DNA of 64,000 nt, taken from NCBI RefSeq assembly GCF_900009145.1, contig NZ_LN889782.1, positions 1,433,246 through 1,497,245 on the forward strand. The letters are read 5' to 3'. Numbering within the stretch: position 1 is the first letter of the stretch; each line of letters begins with the position of its first letter. This stretch comes from Planktothrix tepida PCC 9214 (GTDB lineage: Bacteria; Cyanobacteriota; Cyanobacteriia; Cyanobacteriales; Microcoleaceae). The notes under the pieces are model-generated. The model ran no database searches, had not been told where the DNA came from, and worked only from the letters and a program-made list of their open reading frames with translations. A program made the position numbers and the translations under genes. Below are positions 28,302 through 39,172 of this stretch, one piece after another.

Positions 28302-30260
28302 ATGAAGTATGGAGTTATGAAACAAAAACAAACGGTCTTCAGACTTCATACTTTCAGATGGAAATCTTCTGGGCAATGGCTGAAGTTATTTCGTTATTTA
28401 TGGTTAAGTCCTGTGATAACGGCTTCAGTTATTGCCCTGCAAAGTACAGGTTTTTTACAACTTTTAGATTGGGCAACCTTTGATCAATTTGTGCGGTGGC
28501 GCCCCCTAGAACCTCCTGATTCCCGGATTGTCATTGTTACTATCGATGAACCGGATTTGAAAAAGCTAGGGCAATGGCCGATTCCTGATGCTATTTTAGC
28601 ACAATTAATAGAAAAAATAAAGCTTCAAAAACCGATTGCGATTGGATTAGATATTTATCGGAATTTACCTGTTCAACCGGGACATGAGGATTTAATTAAG
28701 GTATTTAAAACAACCCCGAATTTAGTGGGTGTAGAGAAAGTTGTTGAGGATCAAAATCGAGCTTCCATTGAACCGCCTCCGATTTTAAAAGATAAAAATC
28801 AAGTGGGGGCGGCGGATTTAATTTTAGATGCAGATGGCAAAATTAGACGGGCATTATTATCTATAAAACCCCCAGAACGTCCTACGATTTTAAATTTAGG
28901 GGCGACCGTTGCTTTACTTTATTTACAAACTCAAGGGATTATCCCTAAAATGACTGCGAATCAGCAAGTCAAATTAGGAAAAGCTGAATTTACACGATTT
29001 ACAGAAAATGATGGCGGTTATGTTCGCGCTGATGATGATGGCTATCAAATTTTATTAAATTATCGGGGATCGCAGGATAATTTTCATAAAATTTCCATGA
29101 CTCAAGTGTTAAATAATGAGATTCCACCGGATTTTTTTCATGATAAAATTGTATTCATTGGCCCCTTTGCTCAAAGTTTAAATGATCTATTTTTTACTCC
29201 TTATACCAGTAATTTATTTAGTATTAATGATCGTACACCAGGGGTAATTATTCATGCTAATATTGCCAGCCAACTGATTAGTAGTGCTATCGATGGACGC
29301 ACCTTAATTCATGTTTGGTCAGATCGGACAGAATGGTTTTGGGTGTTTCTTTGGTCAACGGTTGGTAGCAGTTTAGGATGGATTTATGGGGGAACCCGTT
29401 GGACAGTTTATTGGTTGATTTTAGCCAGTGGAGGTTTAATTATTATTTCTTATAGTGCTTTTATTAGTGGTTGGTGGCTTCCCTTAGTTTCTCCCTTATT
29501 AGCATTAGTCAGTTCTGGGATGGTGGTTACGGCTTATATTGCTAATGTTGAACGTCAAGATCGAAAAATGGTGATGACGTTATTTCAACGGTATGTTACC
29601 CCCAAAATTGCGGAAACAATATGGCAAAATCGAGAGGATTTATTACAAAAAGGTCAAATTTTAGGGCAGAAAATGATAGCAACTGTCCTGTTTACGGATA
29701 TTAAAGGTTTTAGTACCATTGCTGAACGCATGGAACCCGCAATGTTAATGACTTGGTTAAATGAATATATGAATGCCATGGCGAATATTGTGTTTGAACA
29801 TGATGGGGTTGTTGATAAATTTATGGGGGATGCTATTATGGCAGTATTTGGAGTTCCTATTCCTCGAAATAGTACCCAAGAAATTGCTCAAGATGCAACT
29901 TCTGCGGTATCCTGTGCCTTAGCGATGGGAGAAAAATTGCGAGTGCTTAATCAACATTGGCAACAACAAAATCAACCCCTAATTTCTATGAGAATTGGAA
30001 TTGCTACCGGAGTTGTCGTTACTGGAAGTTTAGGCAGTTCTCAACGGATGGAATATACAACTTTAGGCGATAGTGTTAATATTGCTGCGCGTTTAGAAAG
30101 TTATGATAAATCCTTTTATAGTGAGGGAACCTGCCGGATTTTAATGAATGAAGAAACCCATCAACAAATTAATGGCAAGTTTCCCACTCGTTACGTCGGT
30201 CGTGTGCAATTATATGGACGTCAACAGTTAATTAATATTTATCAAGCAATCAACGATTAA
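28302..30260 (+). CDS. CHASE2-domain class III nucleotide cyclase (probably adenylate)
   Basis: A first membrane helix (about residues 28-50), a CHASE2 sensor domain outside the membrane (about 55-330), three further helices (about 340-420), then a class III cyclase domain (about 455-650). Metal-binding motifs VLFTDIKGFS and VDKFMGDAIMAVFG and the transition-state motif LGDSVNIAARLE are intact. The Lys in VDKFMGD suggests ATP rather than GTP as substrate; this is not proof. It lies 16 bases after the DUF928 gene. An ATG at 28317 preceded by TGGAG is an alternative start. Confidence 0.92.
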   Translation: MKYGVMKQKQTVFRLHTFRWKSSGQWLKLFRYLWLSPVITASVIALQSTGFLQLLDWATFDQFVRWRPLEPPDSRIVIVTIDEPDLKKLGQWPIPDAILAQLIEKIKLQKPIAIGLDIYRNLPVQPGHEDLIKVFKTTPNLVGVEKVVEDQNRASIEPPPILKDKNQVGAADLILDADGKIRRALLSIKPPERPTILNLGATVALLYLQTQGIIPKMTANQQVKLGKAEFTRFTENDGGYVRADDDGYQILLNYRGSQDNFHKISMTQVLNNEIPPDFFHDKIVFIGPFAQSLNDLFFTPYTSNLFSINDRTPGVIIHANIASQLISSAIDGRTLIHVWSDRTEWFWVFLWSTVGSSLGWIYGGTRWTVYWLILASGGLIIISYSAFISGWWLPLVSPLLALVSSGMVVTAYIANVERQDRKMVMTLFQRYVTPKIAETIWQNREDLLQKGQILGQKMIATVLFTDIKGFSTIAERMEPAMLMTWLNEYMNAMANIVFEHDGVVDKFMGDAIMAVFGVPIPRNSTQEIAQDATSAVSCALAMGEKLRVLNQHWQQQNQPLISMRIGIATGVVVTGSLGSSQRMEYTTLGDSVNIAARLESYDKSFYSEGTCRILMNEETHQQINGKFPTRYVGRVQLYGRQQLINIYQAIND

Positions 30261-30534
30261 AAGGGAACAGGGAACAGGGAACAGGGATAATACTTCTAGC
30301 TATTTCATATCACTTTTAAATTATTACAACCTATTTGGGATTGCTATATGATTTTTAATATTAGTATTTCTGCTTTCGCCCCCTATTCACCATTCCCCAA
30401 TCGTAATTCGTAATTCGTAATTGCCTATTGCCTATTGCCTATTGCCTATTGCCTATAGCAAGATTGCCTATTGCCTGTTCCCTGTTCCCTGTTCCCTGTT
30501 CCCTCTTAAAACTTAAGTAGGACGGATTTCCGAA
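30261..30534. repeat. Mosaic of heptanucleotide tandem repeats (STRRs)
   Basis: GGAACAG-type heptamers at 30262-30286, then ATTCGTA units (from 30401), ATTGCCT units (from about 30418) and TTCCCTG units to about 30505. The first and last arrays are inverted copies of each other and could pair over about 220 bases. No gene is seen. The array ends about 30 bases before the CIRCE operator of groEL. Confidence 0.9.
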
Positions 30535-30561
30535 CTAGCACTCGGAACAGTTGAGTGCTAA
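30535..30561 (+). promoter_or_regulatory. CIRCE operator (HrcA site) of groEL
   Basis: Half sites CTAGCACTC (30535-30543) and GAGTGCTAA (30553-30561) with a 9-base spacer. They differ by one base from the perfect CIRCE inverted repeat, and the site is 32 bases upstream of the groEL ATG. HrcA represses at CIRCE and is released on heat stress. Confidence 0.95.
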
Positions 30562-30581
30562 AGTAACCTATTGGTGATTAA

Positions 30582-32267
<1,686 letters not shown>

Positions 32268-32314
32268 AATGCCGTGATCTCACATCCCTGCTGATCTCTA
32301 GCTAGGGCTTGCTG

Positions 32315-32360
32315 AAGCAACGGATCTACTCTGGTCATTGAGAAATATCCGTTGCTTTAA
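32315..32360 (+). terminator. Hairpin, probable groEL terminator
   Basis: AAGCAACGGAT (32315-32325) pairs perfectly over 11 bp with ATCCGTTGCTT (32347-32357) around a 21-base loop. The T-tract is weak, so it may instead be a 3'-end stabiliser. Confidence 0.55.
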
Positions 32361-32722
32361 TAACTTGTTTTAATTAATCAGGCAAAATAATTTTGTTTTT
32401 TAAAAGATTGTTAGGAATTTTTGATATTTTATTGAGAATAACTTTCAAATAGTTGACGAGATTATCGGGGTTCTGGTATCATTGAAAAAACAGCACCAAA
32501 GGGCTTATTGTGTCTAATTGTAAAAATGAAGGCTAAAACCCCGATTGTGTCGTTCAATCTGTTGGTTTTATAACTAAATTTCGGCGTATCGATGCACGAA
32601 TTTTGGGAAAGGAATGTTAAGCAACAGATAGAGGTATTGACAAAATGAACAATTTATGGTGTAGTCCTTAAAAGCTGGGTTGGTAACAAGCTTTAATTCG
32701 TGAAATTCAACTGAAACTAGAT
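32361..32722. other. Gene-free stretch between groEL and the DUF3370 gene
   Basis: About 360 AT-rich bases between convergent genes. The only structure noticed is a distant 9-bp inverted pair ATCGGGGTT (32464) / AACCCCGAT (32537). No convincing gene or RNA was seen. Confidence 0.6.
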
Positions 32723-34081
32723 TTATTTTAACGGTAATGTTTGCACCGTCAAAACTTGAGGAGCAGACGCATCTGGAGGATAAAGAAAATCAACTTTAAC
32801 AGGTCTGGTTTCTTTGGGTTTTAAGGTTAATTTGACTAACGGTTCTCCGGGTTGACCCCGTTTTTGTACTAAATGAACATAGCGAGTTTGGGATTTTCCT
32901 TGCTCATCTTTATAACTAAATCGAACTGTTCCTCGGAAAAACACTTGGGGTGCGGGGGGGTCAAAAAACCTTAAGCCGGGTTGGGATAATTTTTCTTCTT
33001 TGATGGGAGTTTGTAACGTTAAAATAACCGTTTGGAGTTGATTGGTAGGGTTATGTAAGGGTAAATTTAAGTTATATTCTATGCCATAATTTCCATGAGC
33101 TTGATAAGCAGTATCAGGATATCGAACGACTAAGGGAGCACTTTGAATTTGATTAGTTCCTAACTGTCCTCTTGGTAATGTTGCAAGAGGATAAGAAAAA
33201 GCTTCTCCCGGTTTAGGAATCGTTAAAATAGAATTATTAGTATCAACAATATTGCCATTCCAACGGGAACCTAATGCAACTCCAGCGACTCTTCCATAAA
33301 TGATTTGTTGAGGATTTGTATTCGGTGGTGTCGGAGTGCGATCGCGCGGTGTTACTAATGTTCCTAACTTTAATAATTGTTCCCATTCTGTTAATGTGGG
33401 TGCAATTTCGGTTCTATTTTGTTGCACCGTTGCATATTTCGCTAAACTGGCAATATAAACTTCTCCATTACTTTCTAAACGCATTAAGGTTGACCGACCA
33501 TTTAAAGGCGGTTCTAAATTTTTAACCGGAATGGGTGCATTTAATAATAGACGACTGCTTTGGGGCGGAATCACAATTTTTTCAACAAATTCAGGTTGTC
33601 GTTTTCCCCTTAAAATATCACTCATGACCCGACTTCCTGGCCCTGCATAAATATTCCCATTAATATTATCTAAAACAGCATCCAGAGGAATAAATGGAGC
33701 ATCGGGTTGACTTAAATAACTCGCGGCTTGTAAAATATGAATTGTAATAGGTTTATTGCCTGGATTATAAGCTAATATTCCTAAATAAAGCGTTCTTAAA
33801 TCGTTTTCTTGGGCAGGTTTAGCGACGTGGTGGGCAAAAATATCAAATTTACCTTTAAAAGGAAAATTTAAGTGGGCTTCTGGTTGTTTTTTATCGGTTT
33901 GGGGAAAGGTTGAAAGTAAAATTCCTTCGTTTAAAATTAGTTCAGGACTATTACTATTAAAAACAGGGATTTGATCTAATTGTCCGGGTAACGGTCGCAC
34001 TTCTTGAGGTTGTACAATTTCCCGCGCAGGAGGGGCAGCTTGGGCTAATAAAGTTAAACTGAGAAATAAGGGTAAAATCAT
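32723..34081 (-). CDS. DUF3370 secreted protein
   Basis: A 452-residue protein that fits the cyanobacterial DUF3370 family: a signal peptide (residues 1-16, ending LLAQA), a QEVRPLPGQLDQIPVFNSN opening, and a beta-rich body with YAGPGSRVMSDILRG. Predicted periplasmic or cell-surface, function unknown. It stands alone on the minus strand between groEL and tRNA-Asn. Confidence 0.85.
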   Translation of the reverse strand: MILPLFLSLTLLAQAAPPAREIVQPQEVRPLPGQLDQIPVFNSNSPELILNEGILLSTFPQTDKKQPEAHLNFPFKGKFDIFAHHVAKPAQENDLRTLYLGILAYNPGNKPITIHILQAASYLSQPDAPFIPLDAVLDNINGNIYAGPGSRVMSDILRGKRQPEFVEKIVIPPQSSRLLLNAPIPVKNLEPPLNGRSTLMRLESNGEVYIASLAKYATVQQNRTEIAPTLTEWEQLLKLGTLVTPRDRTPTPPNTNPQQIIYGRVAGVALGSRWNGNIVDTNNSILTIPKPGEAFSYPLATLPRGQLGTNQIQSAPLVVRYPDTAYQAHGNYGIEYNLNLPLHNPTNQLQTVILTLQTPIKEEKLSQPGLRFFDPPAPQVFFRGTVRFSYKDEQGKSQTRYVHLVQKRGQPGEPLVKLTLKPKETRPVKVDFLYPPDASAPQVLTVQTLPLK

Positions 34082-34200
34082 CCTTGTTATTAAAATAGAC
34101 AGAACAATATCCTACGTTTCTCAACAGAAATGCAGGATACTGATTGAAATACCAGATCAGGTTATGGTCTGATTTAATATTCAAATATTATTGGGGTGAA

Positions 34201-34272
34201 CTCCTCGGGTGGGATTCGAACCTACGACCAATCGGTTAACAGCCGACCGCTCTACCGCTGAGCTACCGAGGA
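34201..34272 (-). tRNA. tRNA-Asn (GUU)
   Basis: Full cloverleaf on the minus strand: acceptor TCCTCGG pairs with CCGAGGA, D arm GCTC...GAGC, anticodon GTT at 34240-34238, T arm with GGTTCGAATCC. The discriminator is G, and no CCA is encoded. Confidence 0.97.
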
Positions 34273-34393
34273 ACGTTGTGTCTCTCTTTTAGCCACAGTT
34301 AATTATAGTAGCGCCAAACCCTAGAATTTTGCAAGCCTTTTTGAAAAAATTTTTTGAAGTTTGATTTTAAATCCTGAAAAGCCTTTATAGAGG

Positions 34394-34942
34394 CTATTTT
34401 AAGCCCATTCTCAACTGAGCGAGGCGGGTTTGAGCCTCTGCATCTAGGGAACTCGCCAAGAAACGACTAGACGATTGCTTCCGGGGTTGATGACGGCGTT
34501 GGCGACGGCGGGTTGTAGCTTCCACCGCTTCGGCTAATTGTTCGGCGGACAGCCATTCAGCCCCATAACCCGTGACCGTCAACTGTTGAGCGCGGTCTGA
34601 AGTGGCGACAATTAATCGACGTCGGGACAACCGCAATTGACGACCCAAAGAAGCACAGAGTTTTTCAATATAAGTATCTGCGGTTTGTCCAAAACCTGTA
34701 TAATGAATCGACACATTGCGGGTAATGGCTTCGCTAAAACTGGGAGTATTTTGATAGTGGGCATCAAACACAATGCGAGCATCTAACCCTTCAAAGGCAC
34801 TATAGTCCACTAACGTTTCAATCAAGTGTCTACGGGCTTCTTCCATCCCGTCACCATCCCGTTTCTGTCGCAATAGCGGCCATATTCCAATAATGTTATA
34901 GCCGTCTACGAATAAGACAGCTTTAGCGAGAGAGCTACTCAT
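34394..34942 (-). CDS. YacP-like NYN (PIN-fold) ribonuclease
   Basis: A 182-residue protein matching the YacP/Rae1 family: LFVDGYNIIG near the N-terminus (first catalytic Asp), RIVFDAHY and GFGQTADTYIE in the middle, and ATSDRAQQ with the last acidic site. Bacillus Rae1 is a ribosome-associated endonuclease; a similar role is possible here. The C-terminal tail is very basic (TTRRRQRRHQPRK) and may bind RNA. Confidence 0.85.
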   Translation of the reverse strand: MSSSLAKAVLFVDGYNIIGIWPLLRQKRDGDGMEEARRHLIETLVDYSAFEGLDARIVFDAHYQNTPSFSEAITRNVSIHYTGFGQTADTYIEKLCASLGRQLRLSRRRLIVATSDRAQQLTVTGYGAEWLSAEQLAEAVEATTRRRQRRHQPRKQSSSRFLASSLDAEAQTRLAQLRMGLK

Positions 34943-35124
34943 GGTTCAGTTGTTAAATAAGCTTGCAAGGGTTGGACGATTAATAAAAATACGCCCAAGG
35001 TTAATTTTTTCTTTACATATTATCACAGAACTATACAGTTGATGGTTGACCGTTAACTGTATAGTGTTCCCGGTGAAGCGGATTACTCATTTCTGAAAAG
35101 TACATTTCAGGATACGATAGGATT

Positions 35125-35976
35125 ATGGCTACTATCGATATCCAGGGAGTTAAACACACTTACGAATTGACGTCGCCCACCTCATCGGGTGACGTACTGG
35201 TTTTTATTCACGGTTGGTTATTGAGTCGTCATTACTGGCAACCCGTCATCGACCTATTAGCCCCACAATATCAATGTTTATCTTATGATTTACGAGGATT
35301 TGGAGATTCTCAACTGTTGGCGGGAAACCCCTCACGACTCGCCGTTTATACCCCCATTTCCTACGCTGAAGATTTAGCCATTCTGTTGGACACCCTAAAC
35401 CTCAACAATGCTTGGTTAGTGGGTCATTCTCTAGGGGGAACCATTGCCCTTTTAGGAGCGGATAAACTGCCAGAACAGGTGAAAGGCGTTATTTGTGTGA
35501 ATGCGGGTGGGGGAATTTACTTAAAAGAGGAATTTGAGAAATTTCGTTCCGTTGGTGAACAAATTGTTAAATTTCGCCCCCGATGGTTGTGTTATTTACC
35601 GTTATTGGATTTAATCTTTACCCGCGCTCAAGTCGCCTGTCCCCTCAAACAACGGTGGGGACGACAACGGTTAATCGATTTTGTCATTGCCCATCCTGAA
35701 GCCGCATTAGGGGCATTATTAGATTCTACAACCGAAGCGGAAGTCCATCGTTTACCCCAGGTGGTGTCTCGACTGCAACAACCCGTTTATTTTATAGCGG
35801 GACTGCAAGATGGAATTATGGAACCTCAATATGTTCGCCATTTAGCCAGTTTTCATTGGCTATTTCGTCAAGGGGATAACAATGTGATTGAGATCCCCAA
35901 CTGTGGGCATTTAGCCATGGTGGAACAAACCCATACCGTTGTTGAGCACATCAAAACGATTATAAATCAGTATTAA
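35125..35976 (+). CDS. Alpha/beta hydrolase
   Basis: A 283-residue single-domain serine hydrolase. FIHGW forms the oxyanion region, GHSLGG gives the nucleophile Ser102, the Asp is in GLQDGIMEP (about residue 232) and the His in NCGHLAMVE (about 264). There is no signal peptide. The substrate is unknown; esterases, epoxide hydrolases and C-C hydrolases share this pattern. It is divergent from the YacP gene. Confidence 0.9.
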   Translation: MATIDIQGVKHTYELTSPTSSGDVLVFIHGWLLSRHYWQPVIDLLAPQYQCLSYDLRGFGDSQLLAGNPSRLAVYTPISYAEDLAILLDTLNLNNAWLVGHSLGGTIALLGADKLPEQVKGVICVNAGGGIYLKEEFEKFRSVGEQIVKFRPRWLCYLPLLDLIFTRAQVACPLKQRWGRQRLIDFVIAHPEAALGALLDSTTEAEVHRLPQVVSRLQQPVYFIAGLQDGIMEPQYVRHLASFHWLFRQGDNNVIEIPNCGHLAMVEQTHTVVEHIKTIINQY

Positions 35977-36014
35977 ATCAAGGTTAAGGGATCATTAAAC
36001 TGTTCCCCATCCCC

Positions 36015-36503
36015 CTATACATGACGTCCCATAATCACTAAATCTCGTTCAATGCCATCTAAATTAGCAACTTTGGGTAAATAACCCCATTGTTTAAACT
36101 CAAAAGTTTCAAATAATTTTAAACTCGGTTGATTGTGAGCAAAAATTAACGCCACTAAAGCTTTTAATCCTAACTTAGGACTGTGATTTAGGGCTTGGGT
36201 TAATAGTCTTTTACCAATTCCTTGACCTTGATACTCAGGATGAATATAAATACTGAGTTCTGCGGTACTCTGATAAGCTGGACGACCATAGAACGCCTGA
36301 AAACTTAACCAGCCTACAATTTGGTGATCTAACTCGACGACCCACACCGGACGAGTTTGGGCTTTGTGTTCCTGATACCAAGAAATTCGGCTTTCGACGG
36401 ATATTGGTTCTAAATCAGCCGTTGCTGTGCGTCCCGGAACCGCCGCGTTATAAATCTCTACAATTGTTGGTAAGTCCGTCTCCACTGCGTCCCGAATCTG
36501 CAT
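36015..36503 (-). CDS. GNAT family N-acetyltransferase
   Basis: Acetyl-CoA-dependent acetyltransferase. Family phrases are MQIRDAVETDLPTIVEIYN at the start, and the acetyl-CoA loop YQGQGIGKRLL in the C-terminal half. It resembles the phosphinothricin acetyltransferase-like subgroup (NAAVPGRTATAD). The frame is open to an ATG at 36551, but the inner ATG (36503) begins where the family usually does. The substrate cannot be told. Confidence 0.88.
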   Translation of the reverse strand: MQIRDAVETDLPTIVEIYNAAVPGRTATADLEPISVESRISWYQEHKAQTRPVWVVELDHQIVGWLSFQAFYGRPAYQSTAELSIYIHPEYQGQGIGKRLLTQALNHSPKLGLKALVALIFAHNQPSLKLFETFEFKQWGYLPKVANLDGIERDLVIMGRHV

Positions 36504-36803
36504 ACCCATCCTAACCCCTGTTTGCCCCATAATTCCCCCTACACCCATCATCTTAAAAAACCTAGTGTAGTCGAGTCAGAATCAAGTTCTCAAGATGGGT
36601 TCGGCACAAAAAATATGTCCATTTTTTGCTAATCAGGGGAATCTTCACTCTTAATCCGTCTAACCTCTGAATTGGTTGTGATCTTGATTTTTTTAGCCCA
36701 AAGACTCATCCCAGAAGGAGGGCAAATTAAGTTAAACTCAGCAAAGGCAGGACAAATTCAATCCCCCTACCCCCCTTAAGCGCTCTATTCTTGATCCTAA
36801 TAT

Positions 36804-37805
36804 ATGGCAACTCAACTTAGTGAATTAGAAACTCAACTGGAAGACTTACGCGCCGAGGGAATAACAGCGATCGCAGCTTGTCAAACCTTGGATGAATTAG
36901 AACAATTACGAATTAACTATTTAGGCAAAAAAGGTAAAGTTTCTGTAGTTTTAGGGGCTATGGGAAAACTTGACCCCAGTGAACGACCTCGCATTGGAGC
37001 GTTAGCCAATGAGGTTAAAAAAGCCTTAGAAACGGGTTTAGAGGAAACACGCACCGCTTTACAGCGTGCCCAACTCGAAGCCCAACTTCAGTCGGAAACC
37101 CTGGATGTGACGATGCCAGGAGTTTATCATTCCCAAGGTCGAATTCATCCCCTCAATGGCATTATTGATCGCGCTTTAGACATTTTTGTGGGGTTGGGGT
37201 ATACCGTTGCTTCTGGCCCGGAAATGGAAACGGACTATTATAATTTTGAAGCCTTAAATACCCCCCCGGATCACCCTGCACGGGATATGCAGGATACGTT
37301 TTATTTACCCGATGGCAATTTATTAAGAACCCATACCTCATCGGTACAAATTCGCTACATGGAACAACATCAACCCCCCATCCGCATTGTCGCACCGGGT
37401 CGGGTTTATCGTCGGGATACTGTTGATGCGACCCATGCGGCGGTGTTCCATCAAATTGAACTCTTAGCCATTGAAGAAGGGTTGCGGTTTACAGATTTAA
37501 AAGGAACCATTAAAGAGTTTCTCCGACAAATGTTTGGGGATTTACCCGTGCGCTTCCGGGCGAGTTATTTCCCCTTTACCGAACCTTCGGCGGAAGTCGA
37601 TTTACAATGGCAAGGAAAATGGCTAGAAGTGTTAGGATGTGGCATGGTTGATCCTAATGTTTTAAAAGCTGCCGGGTATGACCCCGAAAAATACACGGGA
37701 TTTGCAGCAGGTTTTGGTGTAGAACGGTTTGCGATGGTTCTCCATCAAATTGATGATATTCGGCGGGTTTATGCCAGCGATTTACGCTTTTTACGTCAGT
37801 TCTAA
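36804..37805 (+). CDS. pheS: Phenylalanyl-tRNA synthetase alpha subunit
   Basis: Charges tRNA-Phe together with PheT. The N-terminal coiled coil (about 1-90) is followed by the class II catalytic core with [26 protein letters not shown] (motif 2), [13 protein letters not shown] and GFGVERFAM (motif 3). Length (333) is standard. pheT is not adjacent, which is usual in cyanobacteria. Confidence 0.97.
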   Translation: MATQLSELETQLEDLRAEGITAIAACQTLDELEQLRINYLGKKGKVSVVLGAMGKLDPSERPRIGALANEVKKALETGLEETRTALQRAQLEAQLQSETLDVTMPGVYHSQGRIHPLNGIIDRALDIFVGLGYTVASGPEMETDYYNFEALNTPPDHPARDMQDTFYLPDGNLLRTHTSSVQIRYMEQHQPPIRIVAPGRVYRRDTVDATHAAVFHQIELLAIEEGLRFTDLKGTIKEFLRQMFGDLPVRFRASYFPFTEPSAEVDLQWQGKWLEVLGCGMVDPNVLKAAGYDPEKYTGFAAGFGVERFAMVLHQIDDIRRVYASDLRFLRQF

Positions 37806-37844
37806 TAAAAAAAAATGTGTGGGATTTAATGAGGAGTGAAATTC

Positions 37845-38492
37845 ATGAATAATTTTCGATTAAGGAGTCAGTCCTTTCGAGTTTTGGCATTCGTTGTATT
37901 AGCCGTAATGGGAAGTCAATTACCCACCTTAGCTAATATTCAAACCAAACCCCAAACCCCGAATTCGGACACCCAAATCGCTCAAAGTCGTTCCAGTTTG
38001 TGCCGTCGCATTGGCGAACCTCAAGGATTAGCAGTTCATGCGCGACCGACTCCAAATTCCCCTGTTGTTGGTGGAGTGGGTTTTAAAACGGAAGTTACCT
38101 TAGCCGATAATTCTCAAGGAACTCGTGGCCCCGATGGTCGGACTTGGATTGAAATTACTGCCCCTGTAAAAGGTTATATTTCTAATGGTTTTCCTGATGC
38201 AACGGGTAATTTATTAGACTGTGGAAATCAAGCGGAAAATCCTAAGCCAACACCCGTGAGTCTGTGTCGTCAAATTGATTTATATGCCGCACCGAAAGGG
38301 GTTGTTGTACGGGAAAAACCCTCTCGATTTTCTGAACGAGTTGGGGGTGTTGCTTCAGGAGCACGGGTAAGATTAGTTGAGAATTATAAATTAATTCCTG
38401 ATACTAATGGTGAAAAACGGGATTGGGTTGAAATTAGTGAGCCTCTGGAGGGATATATCTCGGCTAATACGTTAATTATGTGTCGAAGATAG
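37845..38492 (+). CDS. Secreted protein with two bacterial SH3 domains
   Basis: Starts at ATG 37845 with GAGGAG eight bases upstream. A signal peptide ends near LPTLA. Two SH3b-like units follow (VHARPTPNSP...GYISNG at about 60-120 and VVREKPSRFS...GYISANT at about 145-212), each with flanking Cys. Such domains bind cell-wall peptides or other partners in the periplasm. No catalytic domain is present. Confidence 0.82.
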   Translation: MNNFRLRSQSFRVLAFVVLAVMGSQLPTLANIQTKPQTPNSDTQIAQSRSSLCRRIGEPQGLAVHARPTPNSPVVGGVGFKTEVTLADNSQGTRGPDGRTWIEITAPVKGYISNGFPDATGNLLDCGNQAENPKPTPVSLCRQIDLYAAPKGVVVREKPSRFSERVGGVASGARVRLVENYKLIPDTNGEKRDWVEISEPLEGYISANTLIMCRR

Positions 38493-38530
38493 GGACTATA
38501 GGAAGTCGGGGGAGTTATTTTGAGATCAGT

Positions 38531-38559
38531 TGTAAGGGCGAGATCACCTCGCCCCTACA
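38531..38559. repeat. Dispersed palindromic repeat copy
   Basis: TGTAAGGGCGAGA...CTCGCCCCTACA, the same element as at 17378 and 21941. Confidence 0.7.
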
Positions 38560-38602
38560 TCGGAAATTCATTTTAAGGATTTGGGATTTAATAAAATTAA
38601 AA

Positions 38603-39169
38603 ATGAGAAAATACTTAATTTTAGGTTCAGGAATTTTAACAAATATTTGCTTAATTTTTCCCCTATCTATTAATACCTTAGCTGAATCCCTAGGAAATCT
38701 TAATAATACTCAAATACAGTCCTTAGAAAATTTAGGTATTCCGGTAGCCCTCCCGAACTATATTCCACCGGAGTTCAGTGTTTCTAAATTCACAACTCAA
38801 GGCTCCCCAACTTCGGGACGATCCAGTTATGAAATTCTTTATCGAAATTCCGATAATCACTGTTTCTATATTTCTGGATTTATGGGGGGTACGGGTGGCC
38901 CAGAAGCCGGATTTTTATTCCCAATTGAAACACCGTTATTTGGAAAAACGACAATTAATATCGGGGCGGTTTTTGAGGGGAGTTCCTATAATCAAACCCC
39001 CTCACCCGAACAGTTAAATTCTCCTCAATCTGAAATCTGGAGTTTTTCAGTTAAAGATTCAGTAATTTACGGAATTGGAACTGAGGAAAAACGGGAGGGC
39101 TGCACAATTAATCAAACGATTACCCCCCTAGAAATTAAAAAAATTATGCAATCCATGACTTGGTTATAG
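38603..39169 (+). CDS. Secreted protein of unknown function
   Basis: ATG 38603 is chosen; the frame is open further upstream but runs through a dispersed repeat. A signal peptide ends near INTLA. The 188-residue product is Gly/Ser/Thr-rich and likely beta-structured, with two Cys. I do not recognise it. It follows the SH3 protein gene on the same strand, with a repeat between. Confidence 0.7.
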   Translation: MRKYLILGSGILTNICLIFPLSINTLAESLGNLNNTQIQSLENLGIPVALPNYIPPEFSVSKFTTQGSPTSGRSSYEILYRNSDNHCFYISGFMGGTGGPEAGFLFPIETPLFGKTTINIGAVFEGSSYNQTPSPEQLNSPQSEIWSFSVKDSVIYGIGTEEKREGCTINQTITPLEIKKIMQSMTWL

Positions 39170-39172
39170 GGT

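Noticed and set aside
30401-30507. Possible CRISPR array
   Set aside because: Units are 7 bp with no unique spacers; these are STRR heptamers.
32464-32545. Distant inverted pair ATCGGGGTT/AACCCCGAT
   Set aside because: Only 9 bp with a 64-base loop in AT-rich sequence; likely chance.
38480-38602. In-frame extension upstream of the secreted protein gene at 38603
   Set aside because: It reads through a dispersed palindrome and overlaps the previous gene; the signal peptide begins at ATG 38603.
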